39,057 nt of DNA from contig JAGLPO010000055.1 in assembly GCA_023137275.1 (NCBI GenBank), positions 1 to 39,057 of the forward strand. Direction: 5' to 3'. The notes beneath the pieces were generated by a model, which did not search any database, was not told the origin of the DNA, and saw nothing but the letters and a program-made list of their open reading frames with translations. This DNA comes from Candidatus Parcubacteria bacterium (GTDB taxonomy: Bacteria > Patescibacteriota > Patescibacteriia > Patescibacteriales > UBA12075). This document shows positions 25,120 through 33,427 of this stretch, in pieces (the stretch's first letter is position 1; every line of letters begins with the position of its first letter). Made by a program: the position numbers and the translations under genes.

Positions 25120-25184
25120 CCCTCACCCCCCGGCCCCCTCTCCTAATTAGGAGAGGGGGAGGAGCGTTAGCGACGGGGGAGAGG
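25120..25184 (+). repeat. 65-bp palindromic element before prgI (copy 2), carries its ribosome binding site
   Basis: Nearly the same element as inside rsmA (8997-9063), with the same 26-bp palindromic core. It starts just at the stop codon of the upstream gene. Its last bases, GGGGGAGAGG, end nine bases before the prgI ATG at 25194 and form a strong Shine-Dalgarno site. The same bases can pair with the CCTCACCCCC at the element's start, which could hide the site. Confidence 0.85.
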
Positions 25185-25193
25185 TAAACAACT

Positions 25194-25694
25194 ATGCAGC
25201 AGTTCACTGTTCCACAATTTATTGATGTTGAGGATAAAATAATCGGGCCGATCACGGCCCGGCAATTTGTAATCATGTTATGCGGATTTTTGTTAATCGG
25301 CATTTGCTATCGGCTGTTTAGTTTTACCGCCTTTGTTATGATTGGGCTGTTAATTTTTGGTATTTTCGGCACTTTTGCTTTTCTTAAGATCAATGGCGTG
25401 CCGTTTCATTTTTTTGTATTAAATTTTATACAGACATCAAGGCGCCCGGGCCTTAGAGTGTGGAATAAAGAATTTCAAAAAGATCTGTTGGTTCAGGAAG
25501 AAAAAGAAACAAATGTTTCGGAAGTGCCGGCCTTTGAGCCCAGGCATTATACTGCTTCCCGTTTAGCCGAGCTGTCTTTAATAGTTGACACTCAGGGAGT
25601 TTATCAAGGAGAAAATAACCAAGGCACAGACATTAAGACCGGCCAGATTGAAGAAGAAGATAGTAAAAAGGATAAGATGAAATTGGTAAACTAG
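25194..25694 (+). CDS. PrgI-family type IV secretion membrane protein
   Basis: A 166-residue protein of the PrgI family, the Gram-positive counterpart of VirB3. The N-terminal pattern QQFTVPQFIDVEDKIIGPIT(A)RQF leads into two adjacent membrane helices (about 24-42 and 45-65). GVPFHFFVLNFIQTSRRPGLRVWNK follows, then a hydrophilic tail of about 75 residues that is longer than the core needs. Family knowledge: PrgI sits beside VirB4 in the inner membrane of conjugation-type machines. Two genes downstream of it are the VirB4-type pair. The ribosome binding site comes from the palindromic element at 25120-25184. Confidence 0.88.
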   Translation: MQQFTVPQFIDVEDKIIGPITARQFVIMLCGFLLIGICYRLFSFTAFVMIGLLIFGIFGTFAFLKINGVPFHFFVLNFIQTSRRPGLRVWNKEFQKDLLVQEEKETNVSEVPAFEPRHYTASRLAELSLIVDTQGVYQGENNQGTDIKTGQIEEEDSKKDKMKLVN

Positions 25695-25711
25695 CGATTA
25701 TTAACATATTT

Positions 25712-25779
25712 AGACAGCAGACGACAGACGACAGAAAGCGAATGATAAACTGCTATCTGCCGTCTGCTGTCTGTTGTCT
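25712..25779. repeat. heptanucleotide hairpin, four units facing four units
   Basis: Forward units at 25712-25739 (AGACAGC, AGACGAC, AGACGAC, AGAAAGC) and inverted units at 25752-25779 (on the minus strand AGACAAC, AGACAGC, AGACGGC, AGATAGC) form a 28-base stem with mismatches around 12 bases. It lies in the 162-bp gap between prgI and the TraC-like gene and is followed by AAAAAAG, not by a T tract on the plus strand. Confidence 0.85.
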
Positions 25780-25856
25780 AAAAAAGTTTACTATAGTTAA
25801 TACAAGTTAACATAATCAATACATAGAAATTAATAATAACGTGTAAGTCTAATAGT

Positions 25857-26543
25857 ATGGCTAAAAAAAGAAAAGACAGTTTAGCGCGCAATAAGATCCG
25901 TGTTTCCACGCAGCAATATTTGGATATAGCTGAAATCAAGGAAAATACGGTGATAATGCGGGACGGCACTCTGCGGGCGGTACTGTTAATATCCAGCATA
26001 AATTTTGCTTTGAAAAGCGAGGACGAGCAAAACGCGATTATTTCGGCTTATGTCAGTTTTTTAAATAATATTGACTTCCCTTTACAGATCGTTATTCGGT
26101 CCAGGGAGTTAAATATTGATGGTTATATTGAAACCTTAAAACAAAAGGCCAAAGAGCAAACCAATGAATTGCTCAAGATACAGACCAGTGAGTATTTGCA
26201 ATATATTAGCGAACTTGTATCAATAAGCAAGATTATGAATAAGCGTTTTTATATCGTGATACCTTATAATCCGATGTCAGATAAGCAAAAAAGTTTTTTT
26301 TCCCGTTTTTTTGACATTTTCAAGCCAGCGACCTTGATCCGGATGAAAGCGGATAAATTTAAGCGCCGCCGGACAGAATTAACTCGCCGGGTGGATAACG
26401 TAATGAGCGGACTAGGGTCAGTCGGCCTGAACGCCGTGCAGCTTGATACGCAAGGCTTAATTGAGCTATACTATAATTCATATAATCCATCTACGTCAGC
26501 TAATCAAAAGTTGGTTGATGTCAACCAATTAAGGGTAAATTAA
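25857..26543 (+). CDS. TraC/VirB4 N-terminal-domain-like protein
   Basis: A 228-residue soluble protein starting MAKKRKDSLARNKIRVSTQQYLDIAEIKEN. It contains GTLRAVLLISSINFALKSEDEQNAII and FPLQIVIRSRELNIDGYIETLK, which read like the N-terminal domain of VirB4/TraC ATPases (the part that meets membrane partners). No Walker motif is present. The ATPase itself is the next gene, 79 bases on. So the function usually carried by one VirB4 chain is probably divided over two here. As I recall, Patescibacteria clusters often have this separate TraC-like gene, so it is not a fresh break; the chain has its own start and a proper stop. Confidence 0.8.
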   Translation: MAKKRKDSLARNKIRVSTQQYLDIAEIKENTVIMRDGTLRAVLLISSINFALKSEDEQNAIISAYVSFLNNIDFPLQIVIRSRELNIDGYIETLKQKAKEQTNELLKIQTSEYLQYISELVSISKIMNKRFYIVIPYNPMSDKQKSFFSRFFDIFKPATLIRMKADKFKRRRTELTRRVDNVMSGLGSVGLNAVQLDTQGLIELYYNSYNPSTSANQKLVDVNQLRVN

Positions 26544-26581
26544 TGTTATTTTTGCTAGCGCAAAAAGCCTCATTATCCCGA

Positions 26582-26597
26582 TCCCGAGGCCTCGGGA
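26582..26597. repeat. palindrome TCCCGAGGCCTCGGGA between the TraC-like and VirB4 genes
   Basis: A perfect 16-bp palindrome. TCCCGAGTACTCGGGA at 34459-34474 shares its arms. The G-rich bases just after it (GGGAGGGAGGG) lie 18 bases before the virB4 ATG, too far for an ideal ribosome binding site. Confidence 0.6.
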
Positions 26598-26622
26598 GGG
26601 AGGGCACATACGAATATAATAT

Positions 26623-28578
26623 ATGACTTTATTTTCAAAGGACAAAAAACAGCTCGCCTTACCGGACAATAAGGAAAATACGGATGACGCGATGCCCGGG
26701 CAAATGAGCGGCCGGCTTAGCCAGACAGATATAACAAAAGAGTATATTGAGGAAGAAAAAGCTTATCGGCGCGGCGCTATTTCAATAAAGGATTTGATCT
26801 CTCCGGCCAGCTTTAAAGTAACTCCCAATTATTTGATTATCGGGGACAAGTTCGCTCGGACGATTTTTGTAATTAATTATCCGCGTTATATCAGCGTTGG
26901 CTGGTTTTCGCCGATCATTAACCTTAATTCAACTTTTGACGTATCAATGTTTTTTTATCCGGTTGCCAGCGCGATAATACTTAAGCAATTAAAAAAGAAA
27001 GTCGGCAGCCTGGAAGCGCAAATTATTTCCGACGCGGAAAAAGGCGCGGCCCGCGATCCTTTGCGCGAAACAGCGCTTAGGGATATTGAGGCCTTGCGAG
27101 ACGCTCTGACCCAGGGAATTGAGAAATTTTTCCAGTTTGCCCTGTATGTTACGGTGTACTCGGAGACTAAAGAGGAATTAGACAAATTAACGGCTGAAAT
27201 TGAGAATATTTTTGGTTCCCGCCTGGTTTATTCAAAAAAAGTTCTTTATCAGGCCGAGCAAGGATTTAATTCCACCCTGCCGCTCGGCAATGATGAGCTG
27301 TATATAACCTTTAATATGAATTCTTCTCCAATTGCCTCTTCTTTTCCTTTTATTTCCAGCGAACTGACAACTGACAACGGTATTTTATACGGGATTAACC
27401 GGCATAACAATAGCTTGATCTTGTTTGATCGTTTTAGCCTGCAGAATGCCAATACGGTTGTGTTTGCCACTTCCGGCGCCGGTAAAAGCTACGCTATTAA
27501 ACTGGAGGTTCTTCGTTCGCTAATGATCGGTACGGAAGTAATTATTATTGATCCGGAATATGAATATAAGCATTTATCCGACGCGGTTGGCGGAACGTAT
27601 ATCAATGTGTCTTTATCCAGTGAAAACAAGATAAATCCTTTTGATCTGCCCCGTTCGGTCGGCGACGAATCCAAGCCCGGTGATATTATCAGGAGCGCGG
27701 TTATTACCGTTAAGGGCCTGATCCGTTTGATGCTTGGCGAATTAAGCCACGAAGAAGATTCAATAGTTGACCGCGCTTTGCTTGAAACTTATGCCAAGAA
27801 GGATATTACCCCGGATTGTGATCTAAGTAAGATTGAAGCGCCGATCATGCAGGATTTTCAGGATATTCTGGACGGCATGGAAGGGGGCGCGGAGCTGTCT
27901 TTAAGGCTAAAAAAATATACTCAAGGGACATTCTCAGGCCTTTTTAACAGTCCGACCAATGTAAAAATGGATAATATTCTGGTATGTTATTCGGTTAGGG
28001 ATCTGGAAGACGAACTCAGGCCGATCGCGATTTATATGATCATTAATTATATCTGGAATGTGGTTCGCAGCGAAATGAAGCGCCGTGTACTGGTTATTGA
28101 CGAAGCCTGGTGGCTTATGCAGAACGAAGACAGCGCGAAATTCATCTATGCCCTGGTAAAGCGCTGCCGTAAATATTATTTGGGCGTAACTACCATTACG
28201 CAGGATGTGAATGATTTTTTAGTGTCTCCTTACGGACAGGCAATTGTGACCAACTCGTCTCTTCAGCTGCTGCTTAAGCAATCCAGCGCGGCGATTGATC
28301 TTATTCAAAAAATCTTTGTGTTAACCGAGGGAGAAAAATATTTATTATTGGAGTGCGGAGTCGGCGAAGGCATATTCTTTGCCGGTTCCAAACACGCGGC
28401 AATCAAGGTGGTGGCATCGTACACCGAAGATCAGCTTATTACATCCGACCCCAAGCAGCTGTTGGAGATAGAAGATGCGAAGCGGGAATTTAATGAAAAC
28501 ACCGCTGTGGCGGATGAAGAAAGAGGGTCGGAAATGTCAGCCAAAGACGAAAGAGGCCTTGATGACATGAATATCTAA
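26623..28578 (+). CDS. virB4: VirB4-type secretion ATPase
   Basis: The 651-residue cytoplasmic ATPase powers assembly of, or transport by, the type IV machine. An N-terminal region (about 1-250) precedes the ATPase core. That core has Walker A ATSGAGKSYAIK (about 283-294), followed by IIIDPEYEYKHL, and Walker B RVLVIDEAWWLM (about 489-500), then VTTITQDVNDFL, typical of VirB4/TraC. The charged C-terminal tail (EERGSEMSAKDERG) has no known role. The preceding gene supplies the other VirB4-like part. A VirD4 coupling protein would look similar at the Walker motifs, but the sequence around Walker B (DEAWWLMQ) and the neighbours fit VirB4. It is the only such ATPase in the window. Confidence 0.92.
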   Translation: MTLFSKDKKQLALPDNKENTDDAMPGQMSGRLSQTDITKEYIEEEKAYRRGAISIKDLISPASFKVTPNYLIIGDKFARTIFVINYPRYISVGWFSPIINLNSTFDVSMFFYPVASAIILKQLKKKVGSLEAQIISDAEKGAARDPLRETALRDIEALRDALTQGIEKFFQFALYVTVYSETKEELDKLTAEIENIFGSRLVYSKKVLYQAEQGFNSTLPLGNDELYITFNMNSSPIASSFPFISSELTTDNGILYGINRHNNSLILFDRFSLQNANTVVFATSGAGKSYAIKLEVLRSLMIGTEVIIIDPEYEYKHLSDAVGGTYINVSLSSENKINPFDLPRSVGDESKPGDIIRSAVITVKGLIRLMLGELSHEEDSIVDRALLETYAKKDITPDCDLSKIEAPIMQDFQDILDGMEGGAELSLRLKKYTQGTFSGLFNSPTNVKMDNILVCYSVRDLEDELRPIAIYMIINYIWNVVRSEMKRRVLVIDEAWWLMQNEDSAKFIYALVKRCRKYYLGVTTITQDVNDFLVSPYGQAIVTNSSLQLLLKQSSAAIDLIQKIFVLTEGEKYLLLECGVGEGIFFAGSKHAAIKVVASYTEDQLITSDPKQLLEIEDAKREFNENTAVADEERGSEMSAKDERGLDDMNI

Positions 28579-28598
28579 AATTTTTTTAGGTTTCAAAT

Positions 28599-29267
28599 AT
28601 GAAAAGGAAAATTATCGGTATTTTAATATTAGTGCTTGGACTTGGTTTAATGGCCGGGATTGTTTATGTTATGCTTTTTAATCAGGATTTAGCTGATTCC
28701 ATTATGAACAGGTTTAATCAACAGGAAATTACTTTGTTGCCGATAGAAAATACCGGACCAGCCGCAAAAATCCCGGTTGATTCGGTTGTGAAAGAAAAAA
28801 CCATTAAAGTAATAACCGTTGATGATGGGGATTTGGCTGATAATATCGCGCCTTTGGTTGAGGCTGTAAATAATATAAGCAAATACGATTTAATGCGAAT
28901 GGCAGCCTCGTTTGTTGAGCGTTTTGGCTCTTATTCCAACCAATCTAATTTTAGTAATATTCTGGATCTCAAAATGTTTATGAGTAAGCGGATGAAAGGC
29001 TGGGCCGATATTTATATTTTTGAGAATCGCGATATTGGGCGGCAGCCGGATATTTATTACGGCATTACCACCAAGGCGATTGGCAAAGAAATATTAACAT
29101 ACGATGACGATATCGGGCGCGCCAGCGTGCTGGTTCATACGCGCCGCAGGGAAGCCGTTGGTTCAACCAATAACGCCTCACAGGTGTTTAGTCAGGATGT
29201 TACCATTACATTTATAATGGAAAATAGCGCCTGGAAGATTGATAGCGCTTTTTGGCATGAAAATTAA
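28599..29267 (+). CDS. single-pass membrane protein, VirB8/TcpC-like candidate
   Basis: A 222-residue protein with one N-terminal membrane helix (about 5-27), a hydrophilic linker, and an outer domain of about 130 residues (from ISKYDLMRMAASFVERFGSY to SAWKIDSAFWHEN). The helix-then-strands order is the sort seen in NTF2-like domains. VirB8 and TcpC, found in type IV machines next to VirB4, share this design of one helix plus an NTF2-like domain. I see no diagnostic motif, so the VirB8 link rests on architecture and position. It begins 20 bases after virB4 and is followed 17 bases later by the DsbA-like gene. Confidence 0.6.
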   Translation: MKRKIIGILILVLGLGLMAGIVYVMLFNQDLADSIMNRFNQQEITLLPIENTGPAAKIPVDSVVKEKTIKVITVDDGDLADNIAPLVEAVNNISKYDLMRMAASFVERFGSYSNQSNFSNILDLKMFMSKRMKGWADIYIFENRDIGRQPDIYYGITTKAIGKEILTYDDDIGRASVLVHTRRREAVGSTNNASQVFSQDVTITFIMENSAWKIDSAFWHEN

Positions 29268-29284
29268 TGTTAAATATATAATAT

Positions 29285-30016
29285 ATGCATAAGAGTAAAT
29301 TATTTTATAAATTGTTTATTATCGGCTCGTTATTAATGGTGTTATTGATAATATTTGTTTTTATTTTCGCGATAATGAGCCAATATCGCGGAGAAACAAA
29401 GAAAACGATATTTTTGCCTGACAAGTATTTTTTTAAGCAAGACTACCAAGTTGATGATCCTTTTATTACCCGCAATCCCGGTTTGCGCGATATGCTGGCC
29501 GGACCGATTATTTCAGCTGCTGATCCGGCAACCGGGGACGCGCGGGCGAGCGTGGTTATAGTGGAATATTCCGACTTTGTTTGTAAGCATTGCTTTGAGC
29601 AGGAGCAGCTGCTTAAAAAAATTGTTAGTGATTATAAATATAAGGTTCGTTTGATCTGGAAGGATTATCCCGAGCTAGACCAGGATTCAGCCTCTTACCA
29701 AGCCGCTATAGCGGGCAGGTGCGCCCAGGAACAAGCACAATTTTGGCCTTATCATGATTTTCTTTACGAATATAAAGACCGCTTGAACCGCGGCACTTTT
29801 TTGGAAATCGCGAATTTACTTGAATTAAATATTGATAATTTTAAAAATTGTCTTGAGTCAGACAAGGTTAAGGATTTAATAAATGATAATGTTGCTGAGG
29901 CTAACGCGTTGGATATCACCGGTATTCCTTTTATTTATGTTAATGATCAGGAAATTATGGGCCAGATTGATTATGAGGATTTGAAGAAAATTGTGGAAAT
30001 AGAATTAGGAAAATGA
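29285..30016 (+). CDS. membrane-anchored DsbA-like thioredoxin-fold protein
   Basis: The 243-residue protein has a membrane anchor (about 9-31) and a DsbA-type domain with the redox pair C100-K-H-C103 (SDFVCKHCFEQ) and the cis-proline loop GIPFIYV. The CKHC dipeptide differs from the CQYC pair of the other copy at 142-843, so the two may have different redox potentials or partners. It closes the secretion cluster and overlaps radA by ATGA. Its position suggests that it forms or repairs disulfides in the exported Cys-rich proteins of the cluster (inference). Confidence 0.9.
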   Translation: MHKSKLFYKLFIIGSLLMVLLIIFVFIFAIMSQYRGETKKTIFLPDKYFFKQDYQVDDPFITRNPGLRDMLAGPIISAADPATGDARASVVIVEYSDFVCKHCFEQEQLLKKIVSDYKYKVRLIWKDYPELDQDSASYQAAIAGRCAQEQAQFWPYHDFLYEYKDRLNRGTFLEIANLLELNIDNFKNCLESDKVKDLINDNVAEANALDITGIPFIYVNDQEIMGQIDYEDLKKIVEIELGK

Positions 30017-31362
30017 GTAATAAAATAACAACAATTTACTCTTGTTCTAAATGCGGAGCCCAGGCCAGTAAATGGAACGGGCGCTGCCTTGAGTGCGGAG
30101 CCTGGGGGACGCTAAGCGAAGAGATTAAAGATAGCCGGAAGGATGACAAACAAATCAAGCCACTGGCCGCGGTTGATTTAGTTGATTTAAGCGCTGTAGC
30201 TGATATAAATAAGTCAAGAATTAATACTAATATTAGTGAAATTGATCGAGTATTCGGGGGCGGTATTGTTCCCGGTTCTTTATCTCTTTTGTCCGGTGAG
30301 CCGGGGATCGGCAAGTCCACGATGCTCGCGCAGATTGCCAATGGCGTTGGTACTGACGCAGTTCTTTATATTAGCGGTGAAGAGTCGGCGCTGCAGATAA
30401 AGGATCGGTTTAATCGCCTCAATTGCGACTTAAGGAAAATTAAATTTTTAAGCGAAAATAACGTGGAAAAAATTATTGCCACCGCAATCAAGGCCAAGCC
30501 CGGCCTGTTGATAATTGATTCTATCCAGACGGTTTATTCGCTCTCAGCTGATTCTGAGCCCGGGAGCATAAGCCAGATCAAGGCAGCAACTCTTCGTTTT
30601 CTTGAACTGGCTAAACAGAATAATATTTCAGTTATTTTAACCGGGCATATTACCAAGGACGGGCAAGTCGCCGGTCCTAAGTCGCTTGAACATATTGTAG
30701 ACACAGTAATGTATTTGGAAACAGAAACCGCTCATCATTACCGCTTATTGCGCGCGGCCAAGAATCGTTTTGGTTCGGTTAATGAGATGGGTCTTTTTGA
30801 GATGACCGGCGCGGGTCTAAAAGAAGTGACTAATCCGTCCGGAGTATTTGTGGAAAACAGGGGAGAGAAAATATCCGGCTCAATAATCAGTTCTGTTATG
30901 GAAGGTACCAGGCCGTTTTTAATAGAGATCCAGGCCCTGGTTACCAAGACAGTGTTTGGCTATCCGCAGCGCAAGGCCAGCGGTTTTGATCTGAATCGTT
31001 TACAAGTATTGACAGCGGTTCTGACCAAGCGGGCTAATGTAAACTTAACTAACCAGGACGTTATATTAAATGTAGTCGGCGGCCTTCGTATCTCGGATCC
31101 GTCGCTTGATCTGGCGGTTTGTCTGGCAATTGCCTCGTCGCTGCTTAATCAAACAATTGGCCGTGACACTATAGTACTCGGCGAAGTCGGGCTGGGCGGA
31201 GAAGTAAGGACGGTAGCCAAGCTTAAGGAACGGCTTAACGAAGCCGCTAAGCTGGGCTTTAAAAAAGCGATTATCCCGGCAGTGGATATTAAGCCAAACA
31301 AACTTAATATCACAAAAATTAAACGCTTGCTTGATTTAATTGATAATTTCTGCTTGACTTAG
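30013..31362 (+). CDS. radA: DNA repair protein RadA (Sms)
   Basis: A branch-migration ATPase in recombinational repair. The 449 residues show the complete family layout: a zinc finger C11-x2-C14 and C25-x2-C28, a RecA-type Walker A GEPGIGKST (95-103), the RadA signature KNRFG (about 250), and the C-terminal Lon-like domain. It starts inside the ATGA overlap with the DsbA-like gene. Its last 27 bases overlap the 3' end of the convergent recG. Two recombination genes meeting tail to tail could interfere through antisense transcription, but no terminator is visible between them. Confidence 0.97.
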   Translation: MSNKITTIYSCSKCGAQASKWNGRCLECGAWGTLSEEIKDSRKDDKQIKPLAAVDLVDLSAVADINKSRINTNISEIDRVFGGGIVPGSLSLLSGEPGIGKSTMLAQIANGVGTDAVLYISGEESALQIKDRFNRLNCDLRKIKFLSENNVEKIIATAIKAKPGLLIIDSIQTVYSLSADSEPGSISQIKAATLRFLELAKQNNISVILTGHITKDGQVAGPKSLEHIVDTVMYLETETAHHYRLLRAAKNRFGSVNEMGLFEMTGAGLKEVTNPSGVFVENRGEKISGSIISSVMEGTRPFLIEIQALVTKTVFGYPQRKASGFDLNRLQVLTAVLTKRANVNLTNQDVILNVVGGLRISDPSLDLAVCLAIASSLLNQTIGRDTIVLGEVGLGGEVRTVAKLKERLNEAAKLGFKKAIIPAVDIKPNKLNITKIKRLLDLIDNFCLT

Positions 31363-33375
31363 TTTTTCTTTTAAATTTAAGCTCTTTTCTAATTGTGGGT
31401 CTTTTTTTAGCAAATTTTCCGCTTCAGAGCGGGCTTTTTTTATTTGTTCATAGTCAAAAATAGTGGCAACTTTAAGCACCGGAAAACCTTTCTGTATAGT
31501 GCCGTACACTTCGCCCGGGCCGCGCAGTTTCAGATCAATTTCAGCAAGTTCAAAACCGTTATTATATCGGATCATGGCCTGCAGGCGTTTGATAGTGTTG
31601 GGGGCGGTGCTATCAGTGAATAAAAAGCAGTATGATTTATGCTCAGCGCGGCCAACCCGTCCGCGGAATTGGTGGAGCTGGGACAGGCCGAAGCGATCCG
31701 CCCCTTCAATCATTATAATAGTGGCGTTGGGTACGTCTACTCCGACTTCAATGACCGAAGTGGAAACCAGGATGTTGATTTTGTTGTCCAGAAAGTCCCG
31801 CATGATTTTTTCTTTTTCTTTAGCCTTTAAGCGGCCGTGGAGCATTTTGATTGAGAGCTCTGGAAAGACGCGTTCATTTAGTTTTTTGTACTCTTCTTTC
31901 ACTGATTTAACTCCCAGTTTGTCGGAAATATCAATAAGCGGACAGATTACAAAGATTTGCCTGCCGGCCTTGATTTGCTTGCGAATGAATTTATACGCGT
32001 CTTCGCGTTTGTTTTCCGGCACGACAAAAGTGCTGATTTTTTGCCTGCCTTTAGGCAGCTCGTTAATGATTGACAGATCCAGGTCGCCATAAAGAGCCAG
32101 GGCAAGCGAGCGTGGAATAGGGGTCGCGGTCATGGAGAGGAAGTGGGGCAAAACGGATGTTTTATTATTTTCAATTAATTGTTTTCTTTGTTCCACACCA
32201 AAACGGTGTTGTTCGTCAATTATAACCAGGCCCGGGTTCTCAAATTTGATTTTTTGTTGAATCAAGGCATGGGTACCGATTATGATTTGGGGATTGGGGA
32301 TTGGGGATTGGGGATTATTTTCTAGCGTATTTTTTTTATGACTACGTGTGAATAACCCGATAGGAATATCAAAATTTTTTAAGAGTTTTTTTATAGTTTC
32401 AAAATGTTGGCAGGCAAGGATTTCGGTGGGTACCATAAGGACGGCTTGCTGTCCGTTTAAGGCAGTGTTAAGCATGGCTATGACGGCAACAATGGTTTTT
32501 CCGCTTCCAACGTCGCCTTCCAGGAGGCGGGACATGGGGCGTGTTTTTTCAGTATCCTGGATAATTTCCCAGGCGGCTTGCCTTTGGGCATTGGTAAGTT
32601 TAAACGGGAGGCTGGATACAAACTTTTTAATTTGTTTTTCTTTAAATTTTTGTTTTTTCGCTTTGGCTTTGTCCAGTTTTTGTTTTATTAATAATGATTG
32701 TAGCTGAAGTAAGAAAAGTTCTTCAAAGCCAAGCCGTTTCCTGGCCGCCTCAACCTCTTTGTAATTTTCAGGAAAGTGAATATATTCTATTGCCTTGGCC
32801 AGACTGATCAATTTTTGTGATTTAGCTGTTTCCCTGGGCAAGGAGTCCGGTATTTTTTTAGCCAGTTTTATTATCTGTTTGATTAAAAAGCGGATCTGTT
32901 TCTGGGTCAGGTTGGCGGTTAAATGATAGTTTGGCATCAGTCCCTGGGTATGGACTGATTCGAAACCGCTAATTTTTTCATAGATCGGCGCTTTCATAAT
33001 TAATCCAAAATTATCATCAGTGACCTTGCCTGAGAGCGACACTTTGTCTCCAATACGCAAATTTTTAACAATAAAGGGCTGGTTAAACCAAATAACCTTA
33101 ATTTTTCCGCTTTCGTCGCTTATAAGAGCCTCGGTAATGTACATTCGCTTGCGCGGACTTTTTTTGTTTTGGATCAATTCAATTTGCCCGGCTATATTGG
33201 CATTGGCATTAACTTTCAAATTTTTAATTCTGGTAATTTCCCGAAAGTCTTCATATCGGAAAGGAAAATAAAAAAGCAAATCTTTAGCCGTTTTCAGATC
33301 CAGCCGTTTTAAGCGTGCGGCTATTGTTTTACCAACACTATATAGGTCTTCAATTTTTGTATCTAAATTTAACAT
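31336..33375 (-). CDS. recG: ATP-dependent DNA helicase RecG
   Basis: A 679-residue helicase that remodels stalled forks and branched DNA. Visible: an N-terminal OB-fold wedge region, Walker A EGDVGSGKT (about 284-292), the DEQH box IIDEQHRFGVEQR (about 387-399), and QFRGRVGRAEHKSYCF in the second helicase lobe. The length is normal for RecG. Around residues 353-362 the sequence NPQSPIPNPQ is read from four exact heptanucleotide repeats at 32289-32316. It takes the place of the charged helix that usually precedes the IGTHAL motif (here IIIGTHALIQ). The 3' end overlaps radA by 27 bases. Confidence 0.97.
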   Translation of the reverse strand: MLNLDTKIEDLYSVGKTIAARLKRLDLKTAKDLLFYFPFRYEDFREITRIKNLKVNANANIAGQIELIQNKKSPRKRMYITEALISDESGKIKVIWFNQPFIVKNLRIGDKVSLSGKVTDDNFGLIMKAPIYEKISGFESVHTQGLMPNYHLTANLTQKQIRFLIKQIIKLAKKIPDSLPRETAKSQKLISLAKAIEYIHFPENYKEVEAARKRLGFEELFLLQLQSLLIKQKLDKAKAKKQKFKEKQIKKFVSSLPFKLTNAQRQAAWEIIQDTEKTRPMSRLLEGDVGSGKTIVAVIAMLNTALNGQQAVLMVPTEILACQHFETIKKLLKNFDIPIGLFTRSHKKNTLENNPQSPIPNPQIIIGTHALIQQKIKFENPGLVIIDEQHRFGVEQRKQLIENNKTSVLPHFLSMTATPIPRSLALALYGDLDLSIINELPKGRQKISTFVVPENKREDAYKFIRKQIKAGRQIFVICPLIDISDKLGVKSVKEEYKKLNERVFPELSIKMLHGRLKAKEKEKIMRDFLDNKINILVSTSVIEVGVDVPNATIIMIEGADRFGLSQLHQFRGRVGRAEHKSYCFLFTDSTAPNTIKRLQAMIRYNNGFELAEIDLKLRGPGEVYGTIQKGFPVLKVATIFDYEQIKKARSEAENLLKKDPQLEKSLNLKEKLSQAEIIN
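32289..32316 (+). repeat. four exact GGGGATT repeats inside recG
   Basis: Four tandem copies of GGGGATT (28 bp) with no mismatch, giving four G4 runs separated by ATT. This fits the canonical G-quadruplex pattern on the plus strand, which is the template strand for recG. The mRNA is C-rich here. Confidence 0.9.
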
Positions 33376-33396
33376 AGTGTAATTTTAGCATAAATA

Positions 33397-33419
33397 AAAC
33401 CCGGCGAAAAGCCGGGTTT
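33397..33419 (-). terminator. terminator downstream of tRNA-Arg
   Basis: The nine-base arms AAACCCGGC (33397-33405) and GCCGGGTTT (33411-33419) surround a five-base loop. On the minus strand the stem is followed by TTTATTTA, directly after the tRNA. Confidence 0.8.
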
Positions 33420-33427
33420 ATGTATAG

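Noticed and set aside
1043..25779. CRISPR array made of the AGACNNC heptads
   Set aside because: Units are seven bases with no spacers, and no cas gene is present.
8188..30016. Integrated conjugative element
   Set aside because: No relaxase, coupling ATPase, integrase or attachment repeats are visible, and rsmA is embedded in the cluster.
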